Of a stretch of DNA of 46,942 nucleotides, positions 34,607 to 42,422 are shown one piece after another. The stretch is from Clostridiales bacterium UBA1758. GTDB lineage: Bacteria; Bacillota; Clostridia; Oscillospirales; UBA1758. The translations under genes and the position numbers were made by a program. Every line of letters begins with the position of its first letter. Position 1 is the first letter of the stretch. The stretch covers positions 1-46,942 of the forward strand of contig DCHG01000069.1 in the NCBI GenBank assembly GCA_002315595.1, written 5' to 3'. Below the pieces are notes generated by a model that saw nothing but the letters and a program-made list of their open reading frames with translations, was not told the DNA's origin and did no database searches.

Positions 34607-35620
34607 ATGAAAAAGTTACTCGCCATTCTTCTCGCACTTTGCATGGTAAGCGGACTTGCCGCCTGCACCAAGACCGAAACCGATGCAAAGGTCGATGACA
34701 AAAACGTCACCGATACAGATACTACCGCAAAAGATACAGACACTGTTGCCGTCGGCGCAGTGATCATCGCCCGTGATGACATCCCGGAAGATGAGATCTA
34801 CACCATCGTCAGCAATATTTTCGAAAACACAGAAGAGATCGCCGAACAGCACGGCAAGGGTGCGGAACTCGATCTCGACTTTGCCGCCAGTGTGACGAGC
34901 GTCCCGTATCATCCGGGTGCTGCAAAGTATTTTGCCGAAAAGGGCTATGATGTCGTTGCCAAAGAGGGCGCAGGTGAGGGCGAAGTCGCCAACCTGACCT
35001 TCGGTACCGGCGGTGAAGCCGGCACCTATTACGGTTTCGGCAGTGTTCTTGCCAATTATGTTTCAAACGGTGCAGATTTCAATATCACTGCCGTTACCTC
35101 CGGCGGCTCCAAGGCCAACATCGAGGATATGACCGCCGGTGATGTTCAACTCGGTTTTGTTCAGTCCGATGTTATGAGTTATGCTTATAACGGTGAACGT
35201 CTCTTTGATGCGAAGGTGGAAGGCTTCTCCGTTGTCGCCGCCCTTTATATGGAACAGGTCCAGATCGTCACCACCAACAGTGATATTGTTTCCGTAGCCG
35301 ATCTTGCCGGAAAGACCGTTTCCATCGGTGCCGCGGGCTCCGGCGTTTACTTCAACGCCATTGATGTTCTTGATGCCTATGGCCTGACCGAAGAAGACAT
35401 CGAGCCCGTCTATCAGAGTTTCGGCGACAGTGCCGATTCGCTCAAGGACGGCAAAATTGACGCCGCCTTCATTGTTGCCGGTGCCCCGACCACAGCAATC
35501 ACCGACCTTGCAACTGCGGGCAATGTTTATCTTGTCAGCCTTGATGCCGACCATGTATCGACACTGCTTGAGGCTTCTCCGTTCTATTCTGCCTACACCA
35601 TTCCGGCAGGCACTTATTGA
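34607..35620 (+). CDS. TAXI family TRAP transporter solute-binding lipoprotein, apparently circularly permuted
   Basis: This 337-residue lipoprotein has a signal peptide ending LAAC (Cys20). The TAXI core runs from about 129 (TFGTGGEAGTYYGFG) through VQSDVMSYAYNG and VSIGAAGSGVYFNA to the final IPAGTY, where the protein stops. In usual TAXI proteins IPAGTY is followed by about 70-80 more residues. Here a segment of that type (TVAVGAVIIARDD, IFENTEEIAEQH, YHPGAAKYFAEKGY) instead sits at about residues 46-114, between the lipoprotein linker and the core. The start at 34607 is preferred because AAGGAG lies 8 nt upstream; the ATG at 34601 is too close. It binds an unknown solute for the fused permease encoded 147 bp downstream. 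Confidence 0.9.
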   Translation: MKKLLAILLALCMVSGLAACTKTETDAKVDDKNVTDTDTTAKDTDTVAVGAVIIARDDIPEDEIYTIVSNIFENTEEIAEQHGKGAELDLDFAASVTSVPYHPGAAKYFAEKGYDVVAKEGAGEGEVANLTFGTGGEAGTYYGFGSVLANYVSNGADFNITAVTSGGSKANIEDMTAGDVQLGFVQSDVMSYAYNGERLFDAKVEGFSVVAALYMEQVQIVTTNSDIVSVADLAGKTVSIGAAGSGVYFNAIDVLDAYGLTEEDIEPVYQSFGDSADSLKDGKIDAAFIVAGAPTTAITDLATAGNVYLVSLDADHVSTLLEASPFYSAYTIPAGTY

Positions 35621-35639
35621 TCTAGTGTTAATTGAAAAT

Positions 35640-35685
35640 CGTTCCGCACTCTCCAAATTGGGGAGTGCGGAACGAATGTATTTTT
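35640..35685 (+). terminator. strong hairpin between TAXI and TRAP permease genes
   Basis: CGTTCCGCACTC / GAGTGCGGAACG (12 bp, with further CC / GG pairing) lies 20 bp after the TAXI stop, followed by TATTTTT. It probably limits read-through into the permease gene, as after the BMP gene. Confidence 0.75.
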
Positions 35686-35767
35686 GCGGAGCGTTGATAA
35701 AAGCGTTTTGAATGGAATGTTTTTATCAGGGCTTCGCCGTTGATCACTTTTCGGAGGTTTCATTTTT

Positions 35768-37768
35768 ATGAATAAGGACAAAAATTTCGTCACGACGAGT
35801 ACCGGCGAGGTTTCCGCTGACGATATTATGCGCAAATACGACAAGGAATCCGCAACCCGCATTTGGGTGGGAATTCCGTCGAAGATCGTGCGCTATGTCA
35901 TGAGTGTTTTTTCCATTTTCTGTATTTGGTCGACACTCTTTTCTACGGCTGACCTGCCGATCCGTCTTTCCGCGTTTCTCGGTTTGATCGTTTTGATGGG
36001 TTATTTGACCTATCCGGCGAGCAAACACCATGTTCGTACGAACTATATTCCGTGGTATGATGTGATCCTAATGGTTGCGGGTGCTACCTGCTTCTTCTAT
36101 TTCTGCTTTACCTATAAAGATCTCGTCATGGTCGTAACTAGCGCTTCGAAACTGACGAGCCTTCATCTTGTGATCGGCATCGTCGGAATTGTCGTTCTTG
36201 CCGAACTTTGCCGTCGTTGTGTCGGAGTGCCGATCCTTTGTGTTGCGGGCGCATTGCTGATCTATACATTTGTCAGCGGTCAGAGCCTGCCCCGTGTCAT
36301 TTACACATTGTTCTACGGAACGAGTGGTGTTATGGCTACGCCTGTTCAAGTCTGTGCGAAGTTTATCGCGGTATTCATTATTTTCGGTGCTTTTTTGGAA
36401 CGCACCGGCATTTCGAACTTCTTTATTGATCTTGCAAACTGTGCCGCAGGTGCGTCCAGCGGTGGACCGGCGAAGGTTGCCGTTATTTCGTCTGCGCTTT
36501 GCGGAATGGTTTCCGGCTCATCTGTCGGTAATACCGTCACCACCGGATCCGTCACTATTCCGATGATGAAAAAGACCGGGTATCGTCCCGAATTTGCCGC
36601 CGCCGTTGAAGCCGCGGCTTCCACTGGCGGACAGATTATGCCGCCGATTATGGGTGCCGCCGCATTCCTTATGGCGGAATATATGGGTAAAACCTACGCT
36701 CAGGTTGCTCTGTGGGCGATCCTTCCCGCAATTCTGTATTTTGCCGGCATCTTTATGTCCGTCCATCTTGAAGCAAAGAAACTTGGTTTGAAGGGAATTC
36801 CAAGAGAAAATCTCCCGAAATTCACCGTTCTTCTCCAAAAGATCTATTTGCTTTTGCCGCTTGTCCTGCTCGTTTATCTTGTTTCCGCAAATATTCGCTC
36901 CTTACAGTGGAGTGCTTCCGTTGCCATTATTTTGAGCGTGATCGTGTCGCTTCCTGCGTTGTTTGCTGACAGTAAGAACGAAACCAATGGTGCATCCGTC
37001 CTCGGTCATACCGCAAAAAAGACCGGCACGATGATCGTCAGTTCGTTGGAAGCGGGCGGTCGCGGTTGTATCACCGTCGCTGTCGCCTGCTCGATGGCGG
37101 GTATTATTGCGGGTTGTATCACGGCAACCGGCCTTGCATCGAAACTCATCAACGGCATTATCGCCATTTCCGGTGCGATCCCGAATCCGTTGCTTGCGTT
37201 GTTTATCGCTTTGTTCCTGACGATGCTTTGCTGTATCGTTCTCGGTATGGGCGTTCCGACCACCGCAAACTACTGTATTATGGCATCCACCTGCGCACCG
37301 ATTTTGATTCAACTCGGAATCGATAAGGTTGCCGCGCATTTCTTCGTATTCTACTTTGGTATTGTCGCTGACATTACTCCGCCGGTCGCCCTTGCCGCAT
37401 ACGCGGGCAGTGCGATTGCAAAATCCGATCCGATGAAGACGGGAGTCAATGCGACCAAACTTGCTATTGCGGCGTTCATCATTCCGTATGTTTTCGCTTT
37501 GGAGCCGTCCATGCTTTTGATGGATAAGGGCGTGTTAAATGCCGCCCAGGTTATTCTGACCTCTGCGATTGGTATGTTCGGTGTTGCTGTCGGGTTGGAA
37601 GGTTATATTCGCGGAAAACTGATATGGCCGCTTCGTATCCTCGTGATCGTCGGCGGATTGTTGTTGATCTATCCGGGAATATTGACCGACGCCATCGGTA
37701 TTGCCGTAGTCGGCGGAACGATTTTGGTTCAAATGATCGAGTTCGGCAAGAAATCGAAAATAGCGTAG
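35768..37768 (+). CDS. TRAP transporter, fused 4TM/12TM permease
   Basis: This 666-residue membrane protein joins the small (DctQ-like) and large (DctM-like) TRAP subunits, as is usual in TAXI systems. After a soluble N-terminus of about 40 residues, some sixteen hydrophobic segments follow. The large-subunit hallmarks are visible: GGPAKVAVISSALCGMVSGSSVG near residue 225 and GGQIMPPIMG near 285, with a matching stretch ending in GMGVPTTANYC in the second half. It is driven by a cation gradient and delivers the ligand of the TAXI protein. GGAGG lies about 10 bp before the start. Confidence 0.94.
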   Translation: MNKDKNFVTTSTGEVSADDIMRKYDKESATRIWVGIPSKIVRYVMSVFSIFCIWSTLFSTADLPIRLSAFLGLIVLMGYLTYPASKHHVRTNYIPWYDVILMVAGATCFFYFCFTYKDLVMVVTSASKLTSLHLVIGIVGIVVLAELCRRCVGVPILCVAGALLIYTFVSGQSLPRVIYTLFYGTSGVMATPVQVCAKFIAVFIIFGAFLERTGISNFFIDLANCAAGASSGGPAKVAVISSALCGMVSGSSVGNTVTTGSVTIPMMKKTGYRPEFAAAVEAAASTGGQIMPPIMGAAAFLMAEYMGKTYAQVALWAILPAILYFAGIFMSVHLEAKKLGLKGIPRENLPKFTVLLQKIYLLLPLVLLVYLVSANIRSLQWSASVAIILSVIVSLPALFADSKNETNGASVLGHTAKKTGTMIVSSLEAGGRGCITVAVACSMAGIIAGCITATGLASKLINGIIAISGAIPNPLLALFIALFLTMLCCIVLGMGVPTTANYCIMASTCAPILIQLGIDKVAAHFFVFYFGIVADITPPVALAAYAGSAIAKSDPMKTGVNATKLAIAAFIIPYVFALEPSMLLMDKGVLNAAQVILTSAIGMFGVAVGLEGYIRGKLIWPLRILVIVGGLLLIYPGILTDAIGIAVVGGTILVQMIEFGKKSKIA

Positions 37769-37784
37769 GCAATTAACAAAAAAA

Positions 37785-37836
37785 GAAAAAGAGGGCTTTC
37801 GTCTGTGTGACGAGAGCCCTCAATATTTTAATTTTA
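37785..37836 (+). terminator. terminator of the TAXI-TRAP unit
   Basis: GAGGGCTTTCGTC / GACGAGAGCCCTC with a 5-nt loop (TGTGT) is followed by an AT-rich tail with TATTTTAATTTT. Confidence 0.8.
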
Positions 37837-37959
37837 CAGCAACTTCATTTAAAAATCAAGCATAAATCGGCAATATTTACAATTCTTGGAGCAACGGACA
37901 AATAAAATTACTGCAATTTGTTAAATTCTACGATTGTATTCGTTTTGGAACTGTGTTAT

Positions 37960-37965
37960 TATAAT
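37960..37965 (+). promoter_or_regulatory. likely -10 box of the repeat RNA
   Basis: A perfect TATAAT lies 5 bp upstream of the first module (which starts at 37971). The -35 region is weak (ATTCGT at 16 bp). Confidence 0.5.
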
Positions 37966-37970
37966 GACAC

Positions 37971-38374
37971 AGAAAGGATGAGTCCGATGGAAAAGTAAAT
38001 CCGATCCGTACCGATTGCGAAAACGAAACGTAGAAAGGGTTAGTCCAATGGAAAAGTAAGTTCGAACCGAAAGGTTTCGGTGCTAAAATTCATTAAGAGA
38101 GGATGAGTCCCAAAGGCTATCTGATTTTGGCGTGAATTGTTCGCAAATCAAAAAACAGAAAGAGGATTATTCCAATGGAAAATTAAATCCAACCGGAATT
38201 CCGGCAGTCACAGAAGCATCTGAAATCTGTAACGATTGATGCGGAAGAAAATTCTGTGAACGATGCGGAAACGGGAAATCCGTAGAAAGAGGGGTTAATC
38301 AAGGATGCTAGATAACAAGAACCACCGATGAGCCTTGGCTGTGTTGAAAAAACCGGTCAAGGCTCATCATTTTT
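37971..38374 (+). ncRNA. candidate structured RNA of tandem SD/ATG modules
   Basis: Between a TATAAT and a terminator no protein longer than eight residues is encoded, yet a module recurs: AGAAAGGATGAGTCC then ATGG. ATG triplets or their equivalents lie at 37987, 38048, 38112 (AAA here), 38175, 38239 and 38305, that is 61, 64, 63, 64 and 66 nt apart. Copies 1, 2 and 4 read only three codons before a stop (Met-Glu-Lys or Met-Glu-Asn). Local pairings change together between modules (GGAT/ATCC, GGTT/AACC; TCC/GGA, TTCC/GGAA). Hairpins lie between modules, such as CACAGAA / TTCTGTG enclosing GCATC / GATGC (38209-38258) and CCGG-AATT-CCGG (38194-38205). The last reading frame (38305-38331) stops inside the terminator stem. 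Function unknown; a known RNA class was not recognised. Confidence 0.5.
38327..38374 (+). terminator. terminator of the repeat RNA
   Basis: The stem GATGAGCCTTG / CAAGGCTCATC (11 bp) with a 20-nt loop is followed by ATTTTT. The T run overlaps the stop codon of the convergent ybaK-like gene. Confidence 0.8.
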
Positions 38375-38855
38375 AACCGTTATTGTTTTCCATTAGCGAG
38401 CAGACATCTACCCAGCTTGAGGAGTTTGCAAGATCATATAATTCATCCGGAGTGAGTTTTACGGCACTTGCTGAGTTGCCGCAGGCGGGATAGATGAATT
38501 CAAAACGTTTCAATGATTCGTCGAGAAATACTTTTACGCCGGGCTTGATCCCAAAGGGGCAAACGCCGCCGACATCGTGACCGATCAGGTCGGAAACTTC
38601 CTCGAACGACAACATTTTCGCTTTGATACCGAAAAAAGCCTTGAATTTCGCATTTGTCACCTTTGCATCACCTGCGCAGACGACCATAACGGGACCGTCC
38701 GTTCCCATGAATGTCAGTGATTTTGCGATTTTTTCGGGCTTACAACCGATTGCCTGCGCGGCAAGTTCTACGGTCGCACTGGAAACGGAAAATTGCATTA
38801 CGCGATTTCCCATACCTTTTGTTTTCAGAAATTCATATGCGTTTTCGAATGCCAT
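38373..38855 (-). CDS. YbaK/EbsC family aminoacyl-tRNA deacylase-like protein
   Basis: This 160-residue protein has the YbaK/prolyl-tRNA deacylase fold: the early lysine in KPEKIAKSL that is usually catalytic, VMVVCAGDAKVT, and GVCPFGI with the glycine-rich loop. These proteins remove wrongly attached amino acids from tRNA or act on related esters. The ATG at 38855 lies 13 bp after the PqqD-like gene, so the two form a transcription unit. The terminator of the repeat RNA overlaps its 3' end. Confidence 0.9.
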   Translation of the reverse strand: MAFENAYEFLKTKGMGNRVMQFSVSSATVELAAQAIGCKPEKIAKSLTFMGTDGPVMVVCAGDAKVTNAKFKAFFGIKAKMLSFEEVSDLIGHDVGGVCPFGIKPGVKVFLDESLKRFEFIYPACGNSASAVKLTPDELYDLANSSSWVDVCSLMENNNG

Positions 38856-38868
38856 ATGGTTGATCCTT

Positions 38869-39141
38869 TCATTTTGTTTCGAATAATCCGGCTTCTTCGA
38901 TTTGACCGATCAGTCGAAGAACGGATCTTTCGGCGTTTTCTAAATCGACGCCGTCGTATTTTTCCACAAGATCCGCCGCAATTTCATCGGCGGATTTTCC
39001 TTCCTCAATGCCGATCCAAATGTCGCGGCTGGTTTCATTTAAGCGTATGATGCCGTGAAAAACCTCCGCGGCTTTTCCCGAAGGAACGGCGACGATTTCG
39101 CCCGCAACCTCGGAAAGCACCATTTTTTCAATGATTTTCAT
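38869..39141 (-). CDS. PqqD-like peptide-recognition (RRE) protein
   Basis: This 90-residue protein is a stand-alone PqqD-type domain: FHGIIRLNETSRDIWIGIEEGKSADEIAADL is the diagnostic N-E/D-T-x-x-x-I-W core, followed by two helices. PqqD domains bind leader peptides of ribosomally made, modified peptides for radical SAM enzymes, but single copies are also found in polymer and secretion loci. The start at 39141 (MKIIEKM) has AAAGGAG upstream. No radical SAM maturase or plausible precursor peptide lies next to it; ybaK follows. Confidence 0.85.
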   Translation of the reverse strand: MKIIEKMVLSEVAGEIVAVPSGKAAEVFHGIIRLNETSRDIWIGIEEGKSADEIAADLVEKYDGVDLENAERSVLRLIGQIEEAGLFETK

Positions 39142-39167
39142 AACGCACTCCTTTTTTATTTTACAAT

Positions 39168-39196
39168 AGGATACCATGAATTTGCCGAATTTTCAA
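39168..39196 (-). promoter_or_regulatory. promoter of the pqqD-like/ybaK-like pair
   Basis: On the minus strand TTGAAA and TATCCT are separated by 17 bp. Confidence 0.5.
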
Positions 39197-39318
39197 CTTG
39201 TTTAACAAATGGATTAAGAAATCCCAAAGATTTGATTTGCAGGGAACAAATCGACGTAATTGCCGTCAAATCAAACGGATAATTCAATCCGTAATAAGGA
39301 AAAGGAGTTTTTATCAGT

Positions 39319-39975
39319 ATGAAGAAATTCGGCATTTACCTCACGATGATTTTCGTTTTTGTAATATTATCGTCCTGCACGGAATTACAAAAGTCGCCGC
39401 AGGACGCTCAAATTGAAGATGACGTCGTTATTTCCGCGGAAATCGAGAATTCTAACGAAGATCAATCCGACACATCAATGCAGGATAAAAAGGATGAGTT
39501 TGCAGAAGTTGAAGCGGTTTATGTCGAGATCATTGAACGATATCGCTTGGCTTTGAAAGAAAATTGGGATGCACAAAAATGTATGGATAAGGGCGTGAAT
39601 TATCTTGTTGGGCTCTATGAGGGCGAGAATCGTTCGGAGGCATATGGGTATAAACTAATCGACCTCGACGGAAACGGCGTATACGAACTGATTATCGGAT
39701 CCTCGGATCAAAACGAGGATGAGTTTCAAAAATTGCTGATCCTCGATCTTTATACGGTTTCCGATGGTCAACCGATTCAGGTGTTCGGCAGTTTGGAACG
39801 TAATTGTTTTTACTATCTGGGGGATGATCTGTTTTCGAATATCGGATCAAGCGCGTGGGATGATTCCGTCGACAATACGGTGAAGTATGAGGCTAACGCC
39901 GTGACGGAGGTCGACGGAAGTGCAACCGCGGAAAATAGGGTGCAGATCGAGTTTTTATCGTTTCTTTCCAATTAA
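39319..39975 (+). CDS. hypothetical lipoprotein
   Basis: This 218-residue protein has a signal peptide ending in the lipobox LSSC (Cys20), an acidic linker of about 40 residues, then an ordered domain. LIDLDGNGVYELIIGS (about 113-128) is an EF-hand-like D-x-D-G-x-G motif typical of secreted Clostridia lipoproteins and of VCBS/FG-GAP-type repeats, and may bind Ca2+. The family is otherwise not recognised. The start has AAGGAG upstream, with a small hairpin (CGGAT / ATCCG) just before it. It is monocistronic. Confidence 0.8.
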   Translation: MKKFGIYLTMIFVFVILSSCTELQKSPQDAQIEDDVVISAEIENSNEDQSDTSMQDKKDEFAEVEAVYVEIIERYRLALKENWDAQKCMDKGVNYLVGLYEGENRSEAYGYKLIDLDGNGVYELIIGSSDQNEDEFQKLLILDLYTVSDGQPIQVFGSLERNCFYYLGDDLFSNIGSSAWDDSVDNTVKYEANAVTEVDGSATAENRVQIEFLSFLSN

Positions 39976-40027
39976 AAAATACGATCGGATTAAAAACGAC
40001 GAATTGTTTCGACAGATGAATTATATG

Positions 40028-40057
40028 AAAGCCCGTTCGATTTTCGAACGGGCTTTT
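40028..40057. terminator. bidirectional terminator
   Basis: A 13-bp stem, AAAGCCCGTTCGA / TCGAACGGGCTTT, with a 3-nt loop and a T tail lies between the convergent lipoprotein and Gfo/Idh genes. Confidence 0.85.
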
Positions 40058-40070
40058 GTGCGTTTTATAC

Positions 40071-40925
40071 CTATTTCGTGATCTTGACCGGGGTGCCGGG
40101 GGCGAGTTTTGATGCTTTCAGGATTGCATCACGGATAGCGATGGCGGTGACGGTTTCTTCCGAATCGAACGGGAACTTGTCGGTTTCAAAGAAGTTGTAA
40201 ATGTCCTTGACAAGCCCGTAGAAGAAGTCGTCGTCGTTGATCGGGCGATATTCACATTCGTCTTTGCCGTGGATTTGTGCGTTGACACAGAAGGGCATGG
40301 CGCCGGTCGACCAGTTCAGCGTGACGGGTTTTCCGGCAAAGTCGATGACCACGGTCGCCTGACAGTCACGGTTGAAAAGACGAAGTTCGGTTGCGTCGGT
40401 ACCGACAAGTTTGACCGCCATTTCAATCTGGTGAATGACGTATTCCTGCAAACTTCTACCGCCGCCGGTGATGATCAGACTTTCGATGTTTTCAAGGTCC
40501 TCGATGTCTTTTGCATAGCGGAGTGCGGAGGTACTGAAAATTTTAGCACCGTATTTTTCGGAAAGAGCAAAGATTTCTTTTGCACTTTCCACACTGTCAG
40601 CAAAGGTTTTGTCGATATAGGTGGTCTTGCCGCATTTCAACGCTTCGCGGGCAAAGCCGAGATGCGTTTGCGGATCAGAGGGCGCGAGAATGAGAATGTT
40701 GTCGGATTTTTCACAGAGTTCGGCAATGGAAGCACACTGTTCCATGTGGTTTTTTTTGCACCATTCAGCGGTCGGCAGACCGTCGCCGAAATGATCCAAT
40801 TCCGCCCAAACATAACTGAGACGGTAATCGAGATTCATTTCTTTGTTGGCACGCTCAAACAGTTCGATATATGTATTTGCGTGCCATTCGTCAATGTAGT
40901 AGTCGATGATACCGATTTTTTTCAT
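40071..40925 (-). CDS. Gfo/Idh/MocA-like oxidoreductase
   Basis: This 284-residue protein is shorter than usual for the family. The N-terminus (KIGIIDYYIDEWH) lacks the GxGxxG loop, a DKTF stretch takes the place of the EKP motif, and the C-terminal domain is reduced. It may therefore not bind NAD(P) in the normal way. The start at 40925 (MKKIGI) has GGAGG upstream. It is the third gene of the uronate operon, 33 bp after uxaA, so it may act on a uronate-derived intermediate. Confidence 0.8.
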   Translation of the reverse strand: MKKIGIIDYYIDEWHANTYIELFERANKEMNLDYRLSYVWAELDHFGDGLPTAEWCKKNHMEQCASIAELCEKSDNILILAPSDPQTHLGFAREALKCGKTTYIDKTFADSVESAKEIFALSEKYGAKIFSTSALRYAKDIEDLENIESLIITGGGRSLQEYVIHQIEMAVKLVGTDATELRLFNRDCQATVVIDFAGKPVTLNWSTGAMPFCVNAQIHGKDECEYRPINDDDFFYGLVKDIYNFFETDKFPFDSEETVTAIAIRDAILKASKLAPGTPVKITK

Positions 40926-40958
40926 ATTATCCTCCATAATAAACGCGAAACGCGTATT

Positions 40959-42422
40959 TTACAGTGTGACTCCGTTTTTGAAGATGGCGATCTCACGATA
41001 GCCGTCTGATTCGGATTTTGTTTCGGCTTTCCCGGAAGCAACATCGAGCATCAGACGGAACAGACGATCGGCGGTTTCGTTCATATCCGCACCTTCGGCA
41101 ACGACACCGGCGTTGAAATCCAACCACGATGTCTTTCGTTCGTAAAGATTTGAATTCGTGGCGACCTTGATCGTCGGAACCGGGGCACCAAAGGGCGTTC
41201 CGCGACCGGTGGTGAAGATGACCACTTGCGCCCCTGCGGCGGCAAGCGCAGTTGACGACACGAGGTCGTTACCGGGACCGGAAAGGAGATTCAGACCATG
41301 GGTGCTTACACGGTCGCCGTATTCCAAAACGTCGCATACCGGGGCAATGCCGCCCTTTTGTACGCAACCGAGAGACTTTTCTTCAAGTGTTGTGATCCCG
41401 CCCGCCTTGTTTCCAGGGGACGGGTTTTCATACACTGGCTGTTGATGGGCGATATAGTAATTTTTGAAGCCGTTAATCATATTTACGGCTTTGTCGAAGA
41501 TATCCCGATTGATACATCGCGACATCAAAAGTTGCTCGGCACCGAACATTTCGGGCGTTTCGGTGAGAATCGAGATGCCGTTATGTGCAACGATCATATC
41601 TGAAACTTTGCCAACGATGGGGTTGGCGGTAATGCCGGAAAGTCCGTCCGATCCGCCGCATTTCATACCGACGGTCAGCATCGAAAGCGGAAGTTCGGTG
41701 CGTATATCCTTTGATGCGATGCCGATCAATTCGTCGATAATCGCAAGCGAATCCGCGATTTCATCGTCATGCTCCTGAGAAACGAGAAAACGGATGCGTT
41801 CGGTGTCGTAATCGCCGAGTTTACCGAGCATGATTTCCTTTGTGTTGTTTTCGCATCCGAGACCGAGAAGGAGGACGCCACCGGCATTCGGATGGCGGGC
41901 GAGATCGGCAAGGAGTTTGGATGTGCAGTACATATCGTCGCCGGTTTGCGAACAACCGTAAGGATGCGTGAAAGCGGTGACGCGACCTACATTTCCGTGA
42001 ACGCGGGAATTGGCAAGATTTGCGATTTTTTGTGCCACGCCGTTGACGCATCCGACGGTCGGAATAACCCAAATGTCATTACGAATTCCGGCGCGTCCGT
42101 CTTTTCGCAAAAAGCCCGAAAAGGTTGCGGGCGGTGCGGGGGAGACGGGAGCAAAGTCGGGATCGTAGTGATATTCGGAAACGCCGGAAAGCCCGGTGGA
42201 AAGATTATGCGAATGGATCCTTGTACCTGCGGCAATATCCGCAGAGGCAATTCCGATGGGGAAGCCGTACTTGATGATCTGCTCGCCTTTTTTAATATCG
42301 ACGAGCGCAAGTTTGTGTCCTCGTGGAATGTCCTCACGGGCGGTTACACCGTTAAAAATCTTGCCACGGGAAAAATCTTGCAGTGCGACGGAAACATTAT
42401 CGCGGGAATGAATTTTGATCAT
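40959..42422 (-). CDS. uxaA: altronate dehydratase (UxaA family)
   Basis: This 487-residue enzyme dehydrates D-altronate to 2-keto-3-deoxygluconate. The N-terminal SAF-like domain (about 1-85) is followed by the large C-terminal domain, with GCSQTGDD, GLGCENN and MKCGGSDGLSG, whose cysteines are the likely iron ligands. The length is near that of E. coli UxaA. The ATG overlaps the uxaB stop by 4 bp (ATGA), so translation is coupled. Together with UxaB it degrades tagaturonate, the galacturonate product. Confidence 0.94.
   Translation of the reverse strand: MIKIHSRDNVSVALQDFSRGKIFNGVTAREDIPRGHKLALVDIKKGEQIIKYGFPIGIASADIAAGTRIHSHNLSTGLSGVSEYHYDPDFAPVSPAPPATFSGFLRKDGRAGIRNDIWVIPTVGCVNGVAQKIANLANSRVHGNVGRVTAFTHPYGCSQTGDDMYCTSKLLADLARHPNAGGVLLLGLGCENNTKEIMLGKLGDYDTERIRFLVSQEHDDEIADSLAIIDELIGIASKDIRTELPLSMLTVGMKCGGSDGLSGITANPIVGKVSDMIVAHNGISILTETPEMFGAEQLLMSRCINRDIFDKAVNMINGFKNYYIAHQQPVYENPSPGNKAGGITTLEEKSLGCVQKGGIAPVCDVLEYGDRVSTHGLNLLSGPGNDLVSSTALAAAGAQVVIFTTGRGTPFGAPVPTIKVATNSNLYERKTSWLDFNAGVVAEGADMNETADRLFRLMLDVASGKAETKSESDGYREIAIFKNGVTL

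Noticed and set aside
34601..35620. TAXI gene broken by a frameshift or fused to another gene
   Set aside because: The reading frame is open throughout, has one signal peptide, and every TAXI segment is present once; only the order differs.
37971..38374. Hammerhead ribozymes in the repeat modules
   Set aside because: GATGAGTCC recalls the hammerhead core CTGATGAGTCC, but the C-T before GATGA is replaced by A-G or similar, and the GAAA strand after the middle stem is missing in each copy. The core cannot form.
37971..38374. CRISPR array
   Set aside because: The spacing is regular, but the repeated part is short (about 20 nt) and varies between copies, it is purine-rich with start codons, and no cas gene is near.
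38869..39141. RiPP (modified peptide) gene cluster around the PqqD-like gene
   Set aside because: No radical SAM maturase, precursor peptide or peptide exporter lies beside it; the radical SAM gene at 15968 is of the YhcC type and 22 kb away.
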